From a virus: 49,006 nucleotides of DNA. The translations under genes and the position numbers were made by a program. The notes beneath the pieces were generated by a model, which worked only from the letters and a program-made list of their open reading frames with translations, was not told the origin of the DNA and did no database searches. Shown here piece after piece: positions 30,801-38,922 of the stretch; position 1 is the stretch's first letter, and every line of letters begins with the position of its first letter. Location: the IMG/VR virus record IMGVR_UViG_3300028735_000013, positions 1 through 49,006 of that record, one strand, 5' to 3'.

Positions 30801-32919
30801 GCTTCTGGCGCCAGAGGGCCTCCTCGACATCCGCCTCGGCAAACATATCGAGCTGGGCCACGAGAGGCTTGTCTTTCGTGGCCTCCCCAGGGAGGACCCA
30901 CACGGTCGTCTCGAAGCGTGTCCCGTCCCTCGTCACGAAGATATTTTTCGGTACCAGCTTCGGATTCTTTCTCGATTTCTCCAGCATGGGAATGATGAAA
31001 AGGGCTTTTTTGAGCGGCTCCGACTCTTGCATATCGCTATTAGCGGTGGTATACTCTGAGGTGGAGGGTCTAGAAATGCCCGATTTTGAATCCGATTCAG
31101 TCGAATACTTTGAACGCGACGACACTCCCTTCGTCGAGGATCGCGCGACCGGTGATATTTTCTGGGTGTTTTCTAATAAGCCTTTCGAGAAAATGCCCAG
31201 AAACCTTGGAGCAAACGTCTGGGCCGAATCTCGTCTGCACGGCCACATCATCGACCGGGCTGAAGCGCTTCGGCTTGCTGTTGCGATGGGCCGGTAACAC
31301 TGCATAGATTTTTCAGTCCTTCCGCTTCTTGCTCGCTCTATAGCTTCCGCCAAATGTTTTTTTGTCTTATCTTTCAACTTCCCAATTATCCCTGATATTA
31401 CTCTCTCGGATTCTATGACGAATGGACGGGCGATTTCAAATGATGACGACCTTCGCTCGGCATAGGCTTTGGGCGATTGACTTGCCATCCACGCCTCTTG
31501 ATAAAGCGCCAGTTGAGCGCTTCCCAAATAATCGAGTACTTCTTTGTCCGCATTTTCTAACGCCTTTGCCTCGCGCCATATCTCATAGAACAGATGGCCT
31601 TCCTCCTTGGCTTCAGCCATCGCCTTTGTGGTTAGCTGGACCTCGGATATCATCCCATTCGGCAGCTTCACGTTCATGTTTATGTCACGGTACCCGACCG
31701 GTGATTGGGGAGTGGCAAAGTTATTCTTCAGCCTCATCACCCGTGGGTCGGCCATGAAGAACTCCACGGCGGACGCGAGGGACTCGAGTCCATCGAATAT
31801 CAATGTATGGCCATCGAAGTCGTAGACCTGGGAAGCGTCGGAAGCCCCATCCTCGCGCATCTTCTCTTCGACGCGGCCGCGGTCCTTCAGCTTGTTCCGC
31901 GACTGTACTTCTATCGCCCCGAGCTTCTTCGCGGCCGCCTCGATGGACGCCTTGAAGCCCTCCCTGGCGTCCTCAGCCAGACGGTAGAGTTCCCCGATGT
32001 CCCCGGAAGGCTGTACGAGGTTCTTCTTGTCGATCTTTTTCTGGTAGTTTGGGTCAAGTAGGCGAGCCACCTGCTCTGAAGAATGCCGTGGAGAGAAGGA
32101 CTCCTCTCCCTCCTTCTGTCTCGGAGCGGCCTTGCCATCTCCAGGCCGAACCAAGCGCATCTGCTTGACAACGGATCCGTCCTTTCGGTGCACGTCGACT
32201 ACCCGCCGGACCAGGTGGGAGAGGTCGCGCGCTTTCGCTAGAATAGGAATCGCGAGAAGCGTCGAGATTGCCTTCTTTAGACCAAGCCTCTTCGCCGATT
32301 CGATAGCCGCCGGCTCGTCAACCAGGCCGGCCTCGATAAGCTTCTTGTAGTAGTCGGGGTCTTCCTTGAGGTGATCCTCGGCGATCTTGCGGGCCTCCGC
32401 GCGGCCCTCGTGGTGCTCCATCTCGACCTTAATCCCCACGGCTAGCTCGGGGTTGTGGGTTTCGGCTACACCGAGAAGCTCCTTTTCCGTCAAGAGGCCC
32501 GCTGAGGATACCGCCTTCCACATGGGGCTCGATTTCTGAATGACGAGCTTCTTCGCGACTTCCCTGCGCTCCATCTTGGACTGAGGCCGAACATCGTCGA
32601 ACTTAGAGACGATCGCTAGCTTCCCGTCCTTAAGCCCTACGCCGAGTACTACTCCACGCTGCCAGTCGCCGCCGGCCTCGAAATAGGCGATGTCCTTCCC
32701 ATAGCGGATCAGCTCGCAGTTCTCGAGGTCGAGTCCCTGAGGGAATCCATCCAGGTCTTTCAGTTTGCTCTTGTTGCCGTAGATGTCGATCTTCCCATCT
32801 TCCCCCGCGAACAGCTTCATGAAGGCCGTGTAGAATCGGCTATCCAGCCTCCCCTTGGGGATCGATTTCGCGAGGCTCTCCTCGTTGTCGGTGTTCTTCC
32901 TGATATACAATCCGGGCAT
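27832..32919 (-). CDS. Giant multidomain (polyvalent-type) protein: RelA/SpoT-like, metallopeptidase, intein-split pyrophosphatase-like
   Basis: 1695 residues as one open frame; GGAGG before ATG. Residues about 300-500 resemble a RelA/SpoT nucleotidyltransferase (D-F-D-G-H-T-L-I-F near 368; G-Y-R-D-I-N-M-N-V near 407; E-V-Q-L-T-T near 424). A shared module ending Q-L-D-M-F lies at about 650-693. A zincin H-E-W-A-H-F near 1087 marks an LPD-type peptidase. The C-terminus (G-Y-I-R-G-T-V-G ... D + C-Y-I-G-P) is an inorganic-pyrophosphatase-like domain interrupted by an intein. Residues about 543-629 are Ser/Arg-rich and lie over a plus-strand gene, so the frame may really be two genes, the second starting near 31032, although that ATG has no ribosome site. 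Domain calls are from remembered motifs. Confidence 0.7.
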   Translation of the reverse strand: MPGLYIRKNTDNEESLAKSIPKGRLDSRFYTAFMKLFAGEDGKIDIYGNKSKLKDLDGFPQGLDLENCELIRYGKDIAYFEAGGDWQRGVVLGVGLKDGKLAIVSKFDDVRPQSKMERREVAKKLVIQKSSPMWKAVSSAGLLTEKELLGVAETHNPELAVGIKVEMEHHEGRAEARKIAEDHLKEDPDYYKKLIEAGLVDEPAAIESAKRLGLKKAISTLLAIPILAKARDLSHLVRRVVDVHRKDGSVVKQMRLVRPGDGKAAPRQKEGEESFSPRHSSEQVARLLDPNYQKKIDKKNLVQPSGDIGELYRLAEDAREGFKASIEAAAKKLGAIEVQSRNKLKDRGRVEEKMREDGASDASQVYDFDGHTLIFDGLESLASAVEFFMADPRVMRLKNNFATPQSPVGYRDINMNVKLPNGMISEVQLTTKAMAEAKEEGHLFYEIWREAKALENADKEVLDYLGSAQLALYQEAWMASQSPKAYAERRSSSFEIARPFVIESERVISGIIGKLKDKTKKHLAEAIERARSGRTEKSMQCYRPIATASRSASARSMMWPCRRDSAQTFAPRFLGIFSKGLLENTQKISPVARSSTKGVSSRSKYSTESDSKSGISRPSTSEYTTANSDMQESEPLKKALFIIPMLEKSRKNPKLVPKNIFVTRDGTRFETTVWVLPGEATKDKPLVAQLDMFAEADVEEALWRQKLLAQLKNGAKVSFKGKNGKNAIGKISHFTDGVFYILTDKETLAVKPEDIKEIIPEREPDKVAALMAKASPETRAATEAQLFGAKLEEKPTEPYTFEPRRVKGDTVEYLDYRDVIPVKISLVPEKDILEKPSPGWIPRIDDRYFGSVGNRIEAVKLGDSDYMVRLGEGKGPLGVLYARVGVDVLAAMQDYYLKRAKAHAKGYDEKQAKLYSGMRPKKTTVRMLGENKAMSSTLSMASAILDMQGAERWKPIREAVVDMKQKLSDMKIQIEENYSSYTKGQETSYGDKGARKNLLDDYGVLVKRQNGDEINTKEIQDIKTALDAVYGVYGDRSSMAKGFGLKISHSGKVLMHARNAVGVYSPAHHAIGVTMQNGETGFGFTLAHEWAHFMDNYLGTRGGRHFYASDDWSSLPGQIARTFRSSMAKDQKSDYQNRTCECFARALEQFFATKRGAQAEYQETWNKKGNHPKQEVYEAKVLPLVERFFIEDNEFLKALGLEKSATWSGYKLQGREKLHGMDISIENRKGSVRRGVDKDGHEWKTKMNFDYGYIRGTVGKDKEHLDCVSPDTKILTLDYLEKRAGDIAIGDVLIGSEEKPNKSLIGHRKHQGVKVVNIARSSSPMLRIILDDGRIIETTKGHLHYVFINKRDKEWKRADDLRIGDRLISLYRPINRGESPEYMAGYLYGAYKGDGSSNFDSGRQVYCDIAKGVESIEMLIRVKEYWDALGLKTSDVLVRHPNQTIAPIDASGRIVLSTMKIAKLSIRGVNKVGFTRDFITLKRLDDYDWCRGFLAGLYDTDGCLNLRKEVQICQAKDKENTFNDCMVALLKIGMKGKVRGNTLFLDSEWNSDNAGLQFTQIVKPAIFKKRNFLGQSLKFEKSVVAKIEEYTGEHIAIQTDAGTYIANGFFTHNCYIGPNPESEKVFVVHQNDPVTGKYDEDKVMLGFDSPKEAKEAYLKQYDRPGFFGWMDEASIEDFKEEAFKKANHGKKLIVR
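28081..29121 (-). mobile_element. Intein with LAGLIDADG-type endonuclease (in pyrophosphatase-like domain)
   Basis: 347 in-frame residues. It begins with C-V-S-P-D-T-K-I-L-T (block A) and ends F-F-T-H-N, followed by Cys+1 of the host protein. Block B is recognisable as T-T-K-G-H-L-H-Y. Two dodecapeptide-like motifs are seen: Y-L-Y-G-A-Y-K-G-D-G-S near residue 130 and F-L-A-G-L-Y-D-T-D-G-C near 235. Removal restores the host sequence K-E-H-L-D-C-Y-I-G-P, which fits the domain. The intein is probably self-splicing and, if the endonuclease is active, mobile. It looks somewhat more AT-rich than its host gene. Confidence 0.92.
31027..31055 (+). promoter_or_regulatory. Sigma70-like promoter on the plus strand
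   Basis: TTGCAT, a spacer of exactly 17 bases, then TATACT. This is four of six bases at -35 and five of six at -10, with ideal spacing. Transcription would start near 31062, just before GGAGGG and the ATG at 31076. It is the only good plus-strand promoter with a gene behind it that I found, and it runs against the whole surrounding region. Confidence 0.6.
31076..31297 (+). CDS. Small plus-strand gene embedded in a minus-strand gene, unknown function
   Basis: 73 residues, beginning M-P-D-F-E-S-D-S-V-E-Y-F. GGAGGG lies seven bases upstream and a promoter just before that. The protein has a natural mix of residues: an acidic start, an aromatic centre (D-I-F-W-V-F-S-N-K-P-F) and a helical end (R-A-E-A-L-R-L-A-V-A-M-G-R). 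The antisense minus-strand translation is Ser/Arg-rich and featureless, so this strand is the more likely coding one. A small regulator or an expressed accessory gene (moron-like) is possible; no family is recognised. Confidence 0.6.
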   Translation: MPDFESDSVEYFERDDTPFVEDRATGDIFWVFSNKPFEKMPRNLGANVWAESRLHGHIIDRAEALRLAVAMGR

Positions 32920-32961
32920 ATTGGCCTCCGTGCACGTTGGTAATAGGTTTTTTCTATGGCT

Positions 32962-32982
32962 CGGGCGCCCCGGCGGCGCCCG
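32962..32982 (-). other. GC-rich intergenic hairpin
   Basis: CGGGCGCC and GGCGCCCG form an eight-base stem with a five-base loop in the 69-base gap between the 127-residue gene and the 1695-residue frame. Imperfect flanks (AATAGG and CCTATT) could lengthen it. In the direction of transcription it is followed by A residues, not U, so it is not an intrinsic terminator. It may be an RNA-processing or stability element. Confidence 0.4.
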
Positions 32983-32988
32983 ACCTAT

Positions 32989-33372
32989 TCAGAATCCCGC
33001 GTTCTCGTCGAAAAGCGTATATGAATGGTCGACTCCATCGGGATCGGTCCATGAATGGTCGCTGACGTAGGCCTCTTGGCGGCCGTGGTAGTAGACCCCG
33101 GCCAGGACAGACCTGAAGAGGTCGCCGTGCCAGGCTCGCTCTTTCATGAGATCGTCGCTATAGGAGCCCATGAACCACGCCGCCTTGTCCGGGTAGAACT
33201 GCCGGAGGGCATCCTTCACGGCCCACCAGTAGACCCCGAAGCTCTTGTAGATGCGGCTGTTCTTTTTCAGCATATCCCCGATGTTGAGGGCTATCTGCTT
33301 TAGGTACTCGTCGCCCCCCGGAACCCGGAGCTTCTTGACTAGTCCATCCACGAATTCGTTGTCGTAGAACAT
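32989..33372 (-). CDS. Small protein within the injected-protein block, unknown function
   Basis: 127 residues, starting four bases after the stop of the 1846-residue protein gene with GGAGG upstream. The protein is helical in the first half (D-E-Y-L-K-Q-I-A-L-N-I-G-D-M-L), aromatic in the centre (Y-W-W-A-V-K-D-A-L-R-Q-F-Y-P-D-K-A-A-W-F), and ends in an acidic aromatic tail. No domain is known to me. Its position between two giant proteins suggests a partner, chaperone or co-packaged protein. Confidence 0.7.
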   Translation of the reverse strand: MFYDNEFVDGLVKKLRVPGGDEYLKQIALNIGDMLKKNSRIYKSFGVYWWAVKDALRQFYPDKAAWFMGSYSDDLMKERAWHGDLFRSVLAGVYYHGRQEAYVSDHSWTDPDGVDHSYTLFDENAGF

Positions 33373-33375
33373 GCT

Positions 33376-36300
33376 TCAACCCTCCTTTATTATTATACCC
33401 AATCGTGGGCCGCTTCGATAGATCATGTGTATCGACTTCTCGACTTTCAGACGCTTTCTGAACGCATATCCCGACCTTCCATGGTCGTACTCGACTTCAT
33501 ATTCCGGATTCATGGCGATGATTCCCTGAAGAACGTATGGAGAGGGCACGTCCTGGACTCCCTGGAGCTTCATTCGCTCTGCGATGTCCTCAACTGGTTT
33601 CCATTTATCCGAGGCCATAGAGTCAATGTATTCGGCCTCCTTGCGGGCCCTATAGGCCTTCATGACCGACCCCTTGAGCGCCTCAGCAATACCAGTCTGC
33701 TCGAAGACCGGATCGTTTACTGCGCCTCCATCCGACTCAGCCTCTCCAGAGCGCACGGCTGCGATTATCCGCGCCCGGTCCTCGGCGACATAGGGGTTTA
33801 GTACATCCTTAATGTCTTTCTTGGAGAATGACCACCCCTTCGAGGCGATCTCAACCTTCCCATCAGCGTTGACCTTGCAATACCGGGTCTCCCGGCTGGT
33901 CGATAACCACAGCATATCCCGATAATGGTCTCGCTTGAAATCCTCCGCCTGTCCAGCGAAGTCCGCTGGGGAGTAGAGAGATTTTAGCCTGACCAGATCT
34001 TCCTTTGTCGGGCTTGCGACGTGTACCAAGTGCTCCCCGCCGCCCTGCTTCCACTCCTCCCAATGGGGAGTCCACCCTTCCCCCTCCTGGGAAGCGGGCT
34101 TCAAGAGCATTGTCTGCTTCTTATGGTTGATTGTCATGGCGACAAAGGGTCCGCTCCTCATCATGAACACATCGCCCGGTTTGTAAACCCTACGCTCCGC
34201 CTTGTCGTAGATGAAGTCTGGCGGGTCATCTTTGAGGAGCTCAAGATTATGGAATTCCGGGTTGTTCCTTAGGGCCTCCTCCATATTGTAGAGCTTCCGG
34301 AGGCGGTTCTGATACTGGACGGTTCCCTTGTCCCCCTCGAACCCGCGGATTGATCCTCGCATGAGGCTGAGAGCCGCGAGCGTCTGGTGGACTTTCTGGG
34401 CGTTCGCCTCCTTGATCTTCCCGGCCTTTATCTTCTCCATCTCCGCGCGCCGCTCGTTGGCCTTCTCCTTGTCACCCCACTCCTCCGTGAGGGCGAGGAG
34501 GAGCTCGTCGGGATCTACGAATGAGTCATCGTTCGGATTGGTGAAGACGTTAGACTTGGTGCGGAGGAGCTGGTCGATCCAGTTCGCTTTGTTCTGAACG
34601 AGGTTGACCGAGTAGTTATCGATCGTCCCTGCGGTGAGATAGGTATTGAGCGCCACGGACGCCTGCTTGTTCCCCTGGCGGTCGATGCGTCCGTTCCGCT
34701 GGATTAAGTCCGACGGACGATAGGGGATGTCGAAGTGGTGCAGGGCGGCGCTGTTTTCCTGGAGGTTCACCCCTTCCCCAAGGGTTGGTGTCGTCCCAAT
34801 GATTACTTTGTACTTCCCGGAATTGTAGCCGTCGATTGCAGCGGATACCTCCCTTTCTAGCGCCGTGTCGTTCTTCTTCCCCCCGGCCTTCGTGATGCCG
34901 TTCACCACGACAATCTCGGATTCCTTGAATCCCTGTGCGACGAGGGCGGCCCTGATCTTGTCGTGCATGTTGAAAGATCCGTCGCCCGATAGGACTCGAT
35001 CGCAGAATACGACCTGCCCGCCTCCCGTCGCCTTGAAGCTCTCCATGGCGTTCTCGGCGAGCTTTGACAGCTTCGGATTCTGCCATCCGGCATACTTCGA
35101 TGGATTGTAGAGCTCGAGGTCAAGCGAGGCCGTCCGCATTCGAGAGTAGAAGGTGAGGAAGTTCTGGCCGGGATACTTCTCGTCCTTTCCGTCACTATCC
35201 AGGGACTTGAACTCCTCGAGCTGGGCCGAAAGGTCGCGAAGCACACCCGTCTGATCTTCCTGCATGGGAATGACATTTGGGTTGTTGTTAGCTTTCGGCT
35301 TCGGGAGTCCGATCTTCGTGGGATCGTTTTGGAGGTCGGTATACTTGAAGAACATATCCTGGAGGGTTCGCAGGTTCTTGAAGCCCTTGAGGACCTTCGC
35401 GTCTATGGTCTTGCCCGTGCCCCAGTCACACTTCGGCTGCACCTCGAAATCGGCGAAATTCCGGATGAAGTCGTCGATCGTCCTGATGTTCAGGCGGTCG
35501 AGCTCCTCCGGTGCGACGTGCATGAGCATGTTGTAGTATTCGAGCGGGCTGTTCGTGAGTGGCGTGGCGGTAAGAAGGAAGACGTTCTTGCCGTCATGAC
35601 CCCGCCGGATGAACTCGCTCTTCTTGAATAGGCTCATAGCGCGGTCCGATCGCCGACCGTCATTCATTCCGGTCTCTCTTGAGAGGCTCGAGCTGAAGAG
35701 GTTCTTGTAGTTGTGGGCCTCGTCCACGAACAGGGCATCGCAGCCGAAGTCCTCGAAGTTGATGGTCTGATTCGTCTTCCCGGCTTCGAGCTTCCCGCGG
35801 GCGGCCTCCTTGTCCTGCTCAACCTTCCGGGAGCTCTTCGCGGCCGCCTTGTCCATGATCTGGCCGGCCACGATGTCGTCGGTGATGCGCTGGTCCTCCT
35901 CGGGCCTAAGCTGTATCTCGGAGGCCGCGGACTCGGGGAGGATGATCACGTCGAAGTCCCCATTCGCGAGCTCCTGGTACATCTTGTATCGCTTCACCTG
36001 GCTCGAGTATCCCTCCGTCTCGGGGTCCACGGCTCCCACTTTGAGGCCAGGCATGGCTTTGGCGATCTCCTTTACCCAATCCTTCACCTTATTGTTTGGG
36101 ACCTGGACCATGGGCCGCTTAATCTTCCCCTCCTGCCGGAGGAGTCCGATTAGGCCGATCGCGGCAAGGGTCTTCCCAAAGCCCGTCCCGAGCGCCGTAA
36201 TCCCCTTTCCGGCTCGGTAAAGGTGGTGAATGGACTGCCATTGATGCCCTCCCAGGACGATCTTGGGGCTCCACCCGTCTATTCTAACAGCATAGGTCTT

Positions 36301-38913
36301 CGTCGGAGCCCCGATTTCCGAGTTGAACTTCCGGTTGTAGAGTTCTTCAAGTTGCTTCCTAACCTCTGGGTTGTTCGACACCCAGTTTTTGAAGTTATCC
36401 TCAGCGTTCCGGTTGAAGGTCTCGGTGTCGATCCTGCTTGAGCGCTGTTTTTGCATGTTGAGAAAGTAAACGAGCTCATGATTGTAGTCCTGCCAGTCCC
36501 CGGCGGCTACGGTGCGCCCCTTCTCGCGCCAACTCTTCCCCCGGATGTATTGGTCCTCGTCGTAGATGACACCCCATTTCCCATCCTCGTTTCTAGCAAG
36601 GTGTAAGTCACCGAAGGAGTACCCAAAGTTCATTCCGTTGCCGTCCCGAGCCCACTGGTCAATGACATCATCGGGTATCCACGAGGACTGAGGTGTGAAA
36701 TCTGCTTCCTCAATCGGAACCCAGCCGACGGCCTTCTCTAACTCATCCACGCCATACTGCCATTTCTCCCGCTCGGTCACGAACTTCTCTCCAGGGTGCG
36801 TCTCTATCGCTTTACGAAGGGCGTCCACCTTATCCCAGGCGTTTCCTGCGATGAAGTCCTCCCGGAGTTCCCAGGTGCCTTCAGGCGTGAGGAAGGCGTC
36901 GGGGCTCTCCTGGAGGGAGGCCTTGAGCCCCTCGAAGTCGTTCGGGAAGTAGGCGCGGAGCTGCTTCGGCGTGGCCTCGATCATGTTCCTCTGGAGGGTG
37001 AGGAGGGCCGTGACCGCCGGATTGTGCCCGTCGACGATCTCGATCTCCTTCGCATAGACGTTCTGCTTCGTGAGAAGGTCGTCGTCTATGCCCACGAGGC
37101 CCTCGTAGACGCCCGCCAGGGCCGCGTTGGCGTTGAGGACCTTCCGGATATCCTTGTCCTCTCGCGGCGCCACGCCATAGGCCTCATCGTAGGCCTGGAG
37201 GAGGCGCCGGGCCTCCCTCTGGAGGTCGTCCACGGGCTCGTCGGCCCTCATGGCGTCCCGGATGCCCTTGACGGCCTCGGCTATCGCCTTGACGCGCTCG
37301 AGCTTTTCGGCCGCCACCTCGTCGGCGCCTTTCACGCGCTCCCAGCGATGGTTCGCGTTCAAGCGGTAGGCCCGGCCGCCCTCGCTTTTCGTGGCTCCCA
37401 CGGTCAGGGTCTTGGCCGCGACAGCCTCCGCCTCGCCCTCGGTGAGCGCGAGCTCGTCGCCCTTCTTCTTGGGCGCCGCTGTGCCTTCCTTCGTCATCGA
37501 ACGCAGCCGGTCGAGGTCCTCCACCGTCATGTCCGCCTCGGGCTCGAAGCGCACCGCGGCCGCGTCCATATCGGCGAGCGAGAGCTCCCCCTCTACCACG
37601 TCTCGACCCCAGTTTCCGGCGCCCTCCGCGAGCGCACCGAGGATGTGCTCCGGCTTCTCCTTGTAGTAGGTTCCCTCGACCCATGTCTCATTCCAAAACC
37701 CGGCGGCCTTGATACCCTTATCGTCCAGCTGAGCGAGGCGCTGTCGAATTTCCTCAGGGTACTTCCGGAAAAAGATGATATCCGGTTGAACGCCAGTCTG
37801 CGTATGCTTGAAGGATCCATTTGGCAGCCTTACGGCTCCCATGAACTGACCTTTTTTGAGCATCTCGGCGCGCCAGTCCCGATTCCCCTTACCATCCATC
37901 ACACCAGGGTGAACGATCAGCGCCATAGATCCTCCATCGGCAAGAGCGTCCAAAGACCTGGAGAGGAAATAGCGGTCAAGACTTTTCTCCTCAGGCATAT
38001 CCATAAAGGAGGTGAGTACCGACCGATCCCCAAATGGTGCATTCCCGACAACGCGCGAAAACTGGAGTTTATTACAAAGATTGAACTGCTCGAAGCTCCC
38101 GGAATGTATCGCTGCGCGTCCCTGTAAAATCGAGGCGGCTGCTGCCGTCCTTTTATCGAGCTCCACACCATGAAGATCTAGTCCTTCCGGAGCAACTTCG
38201 AAAAACACGCCCGTCCCACACGATGGCTCGAGGACCGACTCGCCGATCTTAACCGGGACTATCTTGTCAAGCATCTTCCACGTCATCTTTGCCACCGGAG
38301 GAGAGGTAAAGAAGTCGTAGAGGACTCCGCGCTCGTCGTCCGCCTTCACTCCGCCGAAGCCCGAGTACCTCCGGACCTTATCAATGTCCTCATCTGAGAG
38401 CTCGTCGCGCGGTTTAAGAAGGATCTCGGCTACCTCCTGGTTTAGCTTCGACCTCGCCGATGGGGCTAGGTGTTTACCTTTGCTCCCCCATGATCCGTAA
38501 TCTCTGAACGGAGTCTCCTTGATGGATACTGACATGTTACGCCTCTTCGCGTCATCCGGGGAGGACTCCTTCTCGGTCTTCTTAAGCTCTACGAGGTCGC
38601 CGTAGCCCTTATCCTGCTTGTGATCCTTACTGCCCAGTTTTGGTCTCTCCGTCTTGACCACCGGCGTCAGCTCCTTGGGTTTTTCTATACCTAGTTTCGG
38701 CTCATCTATCGATGGGGTATCGACGTCGAAGAGGTCGAACTGGGCCGCCCGGGGCTTCTCAGCTTTGGCCTCGCTGGGGAGTACCCATACTCTTTTCTGA
38801 AATACTGCTCCATCCTCATGGATGGTAACAATCTTCGGAACCAGTCGGGGGCTACGCCTAGCTTTGAAAATTCTTAATCGTGCGTTGTAAAAAAATTCCT
38901 GCAAGAAGCTCAT
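33376..38913 (-). CDS. DarB-like giant protein: adenine methylase joined to SNF2-like helicase
   Basis: 1845 residues from the ATG at 38913 (GGGGG five bases upstream; an in-frame TTG directly before it is also possible). Residues about 10-62 carry the shared N-terminal module ending Q-F-D-L-F. The methylase has E-P-S-C-G-T-G near 228 (SAM motif I) and G-N-A-P-F-G near 289, an N-x-P-F form of the N6-adenine motif. The helicase has G-T-G-F-G-K-T near 910, V-D-E-A-H near 1063, T-A-T-P, and N-G-R-I-D-R-Q-G near 1405. This layout is that of DarB-like phage anti-restriction proteins, which are packaged and injected. Probable role: protection of incoming DNA. Confidence 0.85.
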   Translation of the reverse strand: MSFLQEFFYNARLRIFKARRSPRLVPKIVTIHEDGAVFQKRVWVLPSEAKAEKPRAAQFDLFDVDTPSIDEPKLGIEKPKELTPVVKTERPKLGSKDHKQDKGYGDLVELKKTEKESSPDDAKRRNMSVSIKETPFRDYGSWGSKGKHLAPSARSKLNQEVAEILLKPRDELSDEDIDKVRRYSGFGGVKADDERGVLYDFFTSPPVAKMTWKMLDKIVPVKIGESVLEPSCGTGVFFEVAPEGLDLHGVELDKRTAAAASILQGRAAIHSGSFEQFNLCNKLQFSRVVGNAPFGDRSVLTSFMDMPEEKSLDRYFLSRSLDALADGGSMALIVHPGVMDGKGNRDWRAEMLKKGQFMGAVRLPNGSFKHTQTGVQPDIIFFRKYPEEIRQRLAQLDDKGIKAAGFWNETWVEGTYYKEKPEHILGALAEGAGNWGRDVVEGELSLADMDAAAVRFEPEADMTVEDLDRLRSMTKEGTAAPKKKGDELALTEGEAEAVAAKTLTVGATKSEGGRAYRLNANHRWERVKGADEVAAEKLERVKAIAEAVKGIRDAMRADEPVDDLQREARRLLQAYDEAYGVAPREDKDIRKVLNANAALAGVYEGLVGIDDDLLTKQNVYAKEIEIVDGHNPAVTALLTLQRNMIEATPKQLRAYFPNDFEGLKASLQESPDAFLTPEGTWELREDFIAGNAWDKVDALRKAIETHPGEKFVTEREKWQYGVDELEKAVGWVPIEEADFTPQSSWIPDDVIDQWARDGNGMNFGYSFGDLHLARNEDGKWGVIYDEDQYIRGKSWREKGRTVAAGDWQDYNHELVYFLNMQKQRSSRIDTETFNRNAEDNFKNWVSNNPEVRKQLEELYNRKFNSEIGAPTKTYAVRIDGWSPKIVLGGHQWQSIHHLYRAGKGITALGTGFGKTLAAIGLIGLLRQEGKIKRPMVQVPNNKVKDWVKEIAKAMPGLKVGAVDPETEGYSSQVKRYKMYQELANGDFDVIILPESAASEIQLRPEEDQRITDDIVAGQIMDKAAAKSSRKVEQDKEAARGKLEAGKTNQTINFEDFGCDALFVDEAHNYKNLFSSSLSRETGMNDGRRSDRAMSLFKKSEFIRRGHDGKNVFLLTATPLTNSPLEYYNMLMHVAPEELDRLNIRTIDDFIRNFADFEVQPKCDWGTGKTIDAKVLKGFKNLRTLQDMFFKYTDLQNDPTKIGLPKPKANNNPNVIPMQEDQTGVLRDLSAQLEEFKSLDSDGKDEKYPGQNFLTFYSRMRTASLDLELYNPSKYAGWQNPKLSKLAENAMESFKATGGGQVVFCDRVLSGDGSFNMHDKIRAALVAQGFKESEIVVVNGITKAGGKKNDTALEREVSAAIDGYNSGKYKVIIGTTPTLGEGVNLQENSAALHHFDIPYRPSDLIQRNGRIDRQGNKQASVALNTYLTAGTIDNYSVNLVQNKANWIDQLLRTKSNVFTNPNDDSFVDPDELLLALTEEWGDKEKANERRAEMEKIKAGKIKEANAQKVHQTLAALSLMRGSIRGFEGDKGTVQYQNRLRKLYNMEEALRNNPEFHNLELLKDDPPDFIYDKAERRVYKPGDVFMMRSGPFVAMTINHKKQTMLLKPASQEGEGWTPHWEEWKQGGGEHLVHVASPTKEDLVRLKSLYSPADFAGQAEDFKRDHYRDMLWLSTSRETRYCKVNADGKVEIASKGWSFSKKDIKDVLNPYVAEDRARIIAAVRSGEAESDGGAVNDPVFEQTGIAEALKGSVMKAYRARKEAEYIDSMASDKWKPVEDIAERMKLQGVQDVPSPYVLQGIIAMNPEYEVEYDHGRSGYAFRKRLKVEKSIHMIYRSGPRLGIIIKEG

Positions 38914-38922
38914 CAAAACCCC

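Noticed and set aside
32941-32990. Hairpin before the 1695-residue frame as an intrinsic terminator
   Set aside because: In the transcribed direction it is followed by AGCCATAGAAAAAAC, so there is no U run; the T run lies on the wrong strand.
36796-38127. A 443-codon plus-strand open frame opposite the DarB-like gene
   Set aside because: The minus-strand gene has clear methylase and helicase motifs here; the plus frame has no ribosome site and a low-complexity composition.
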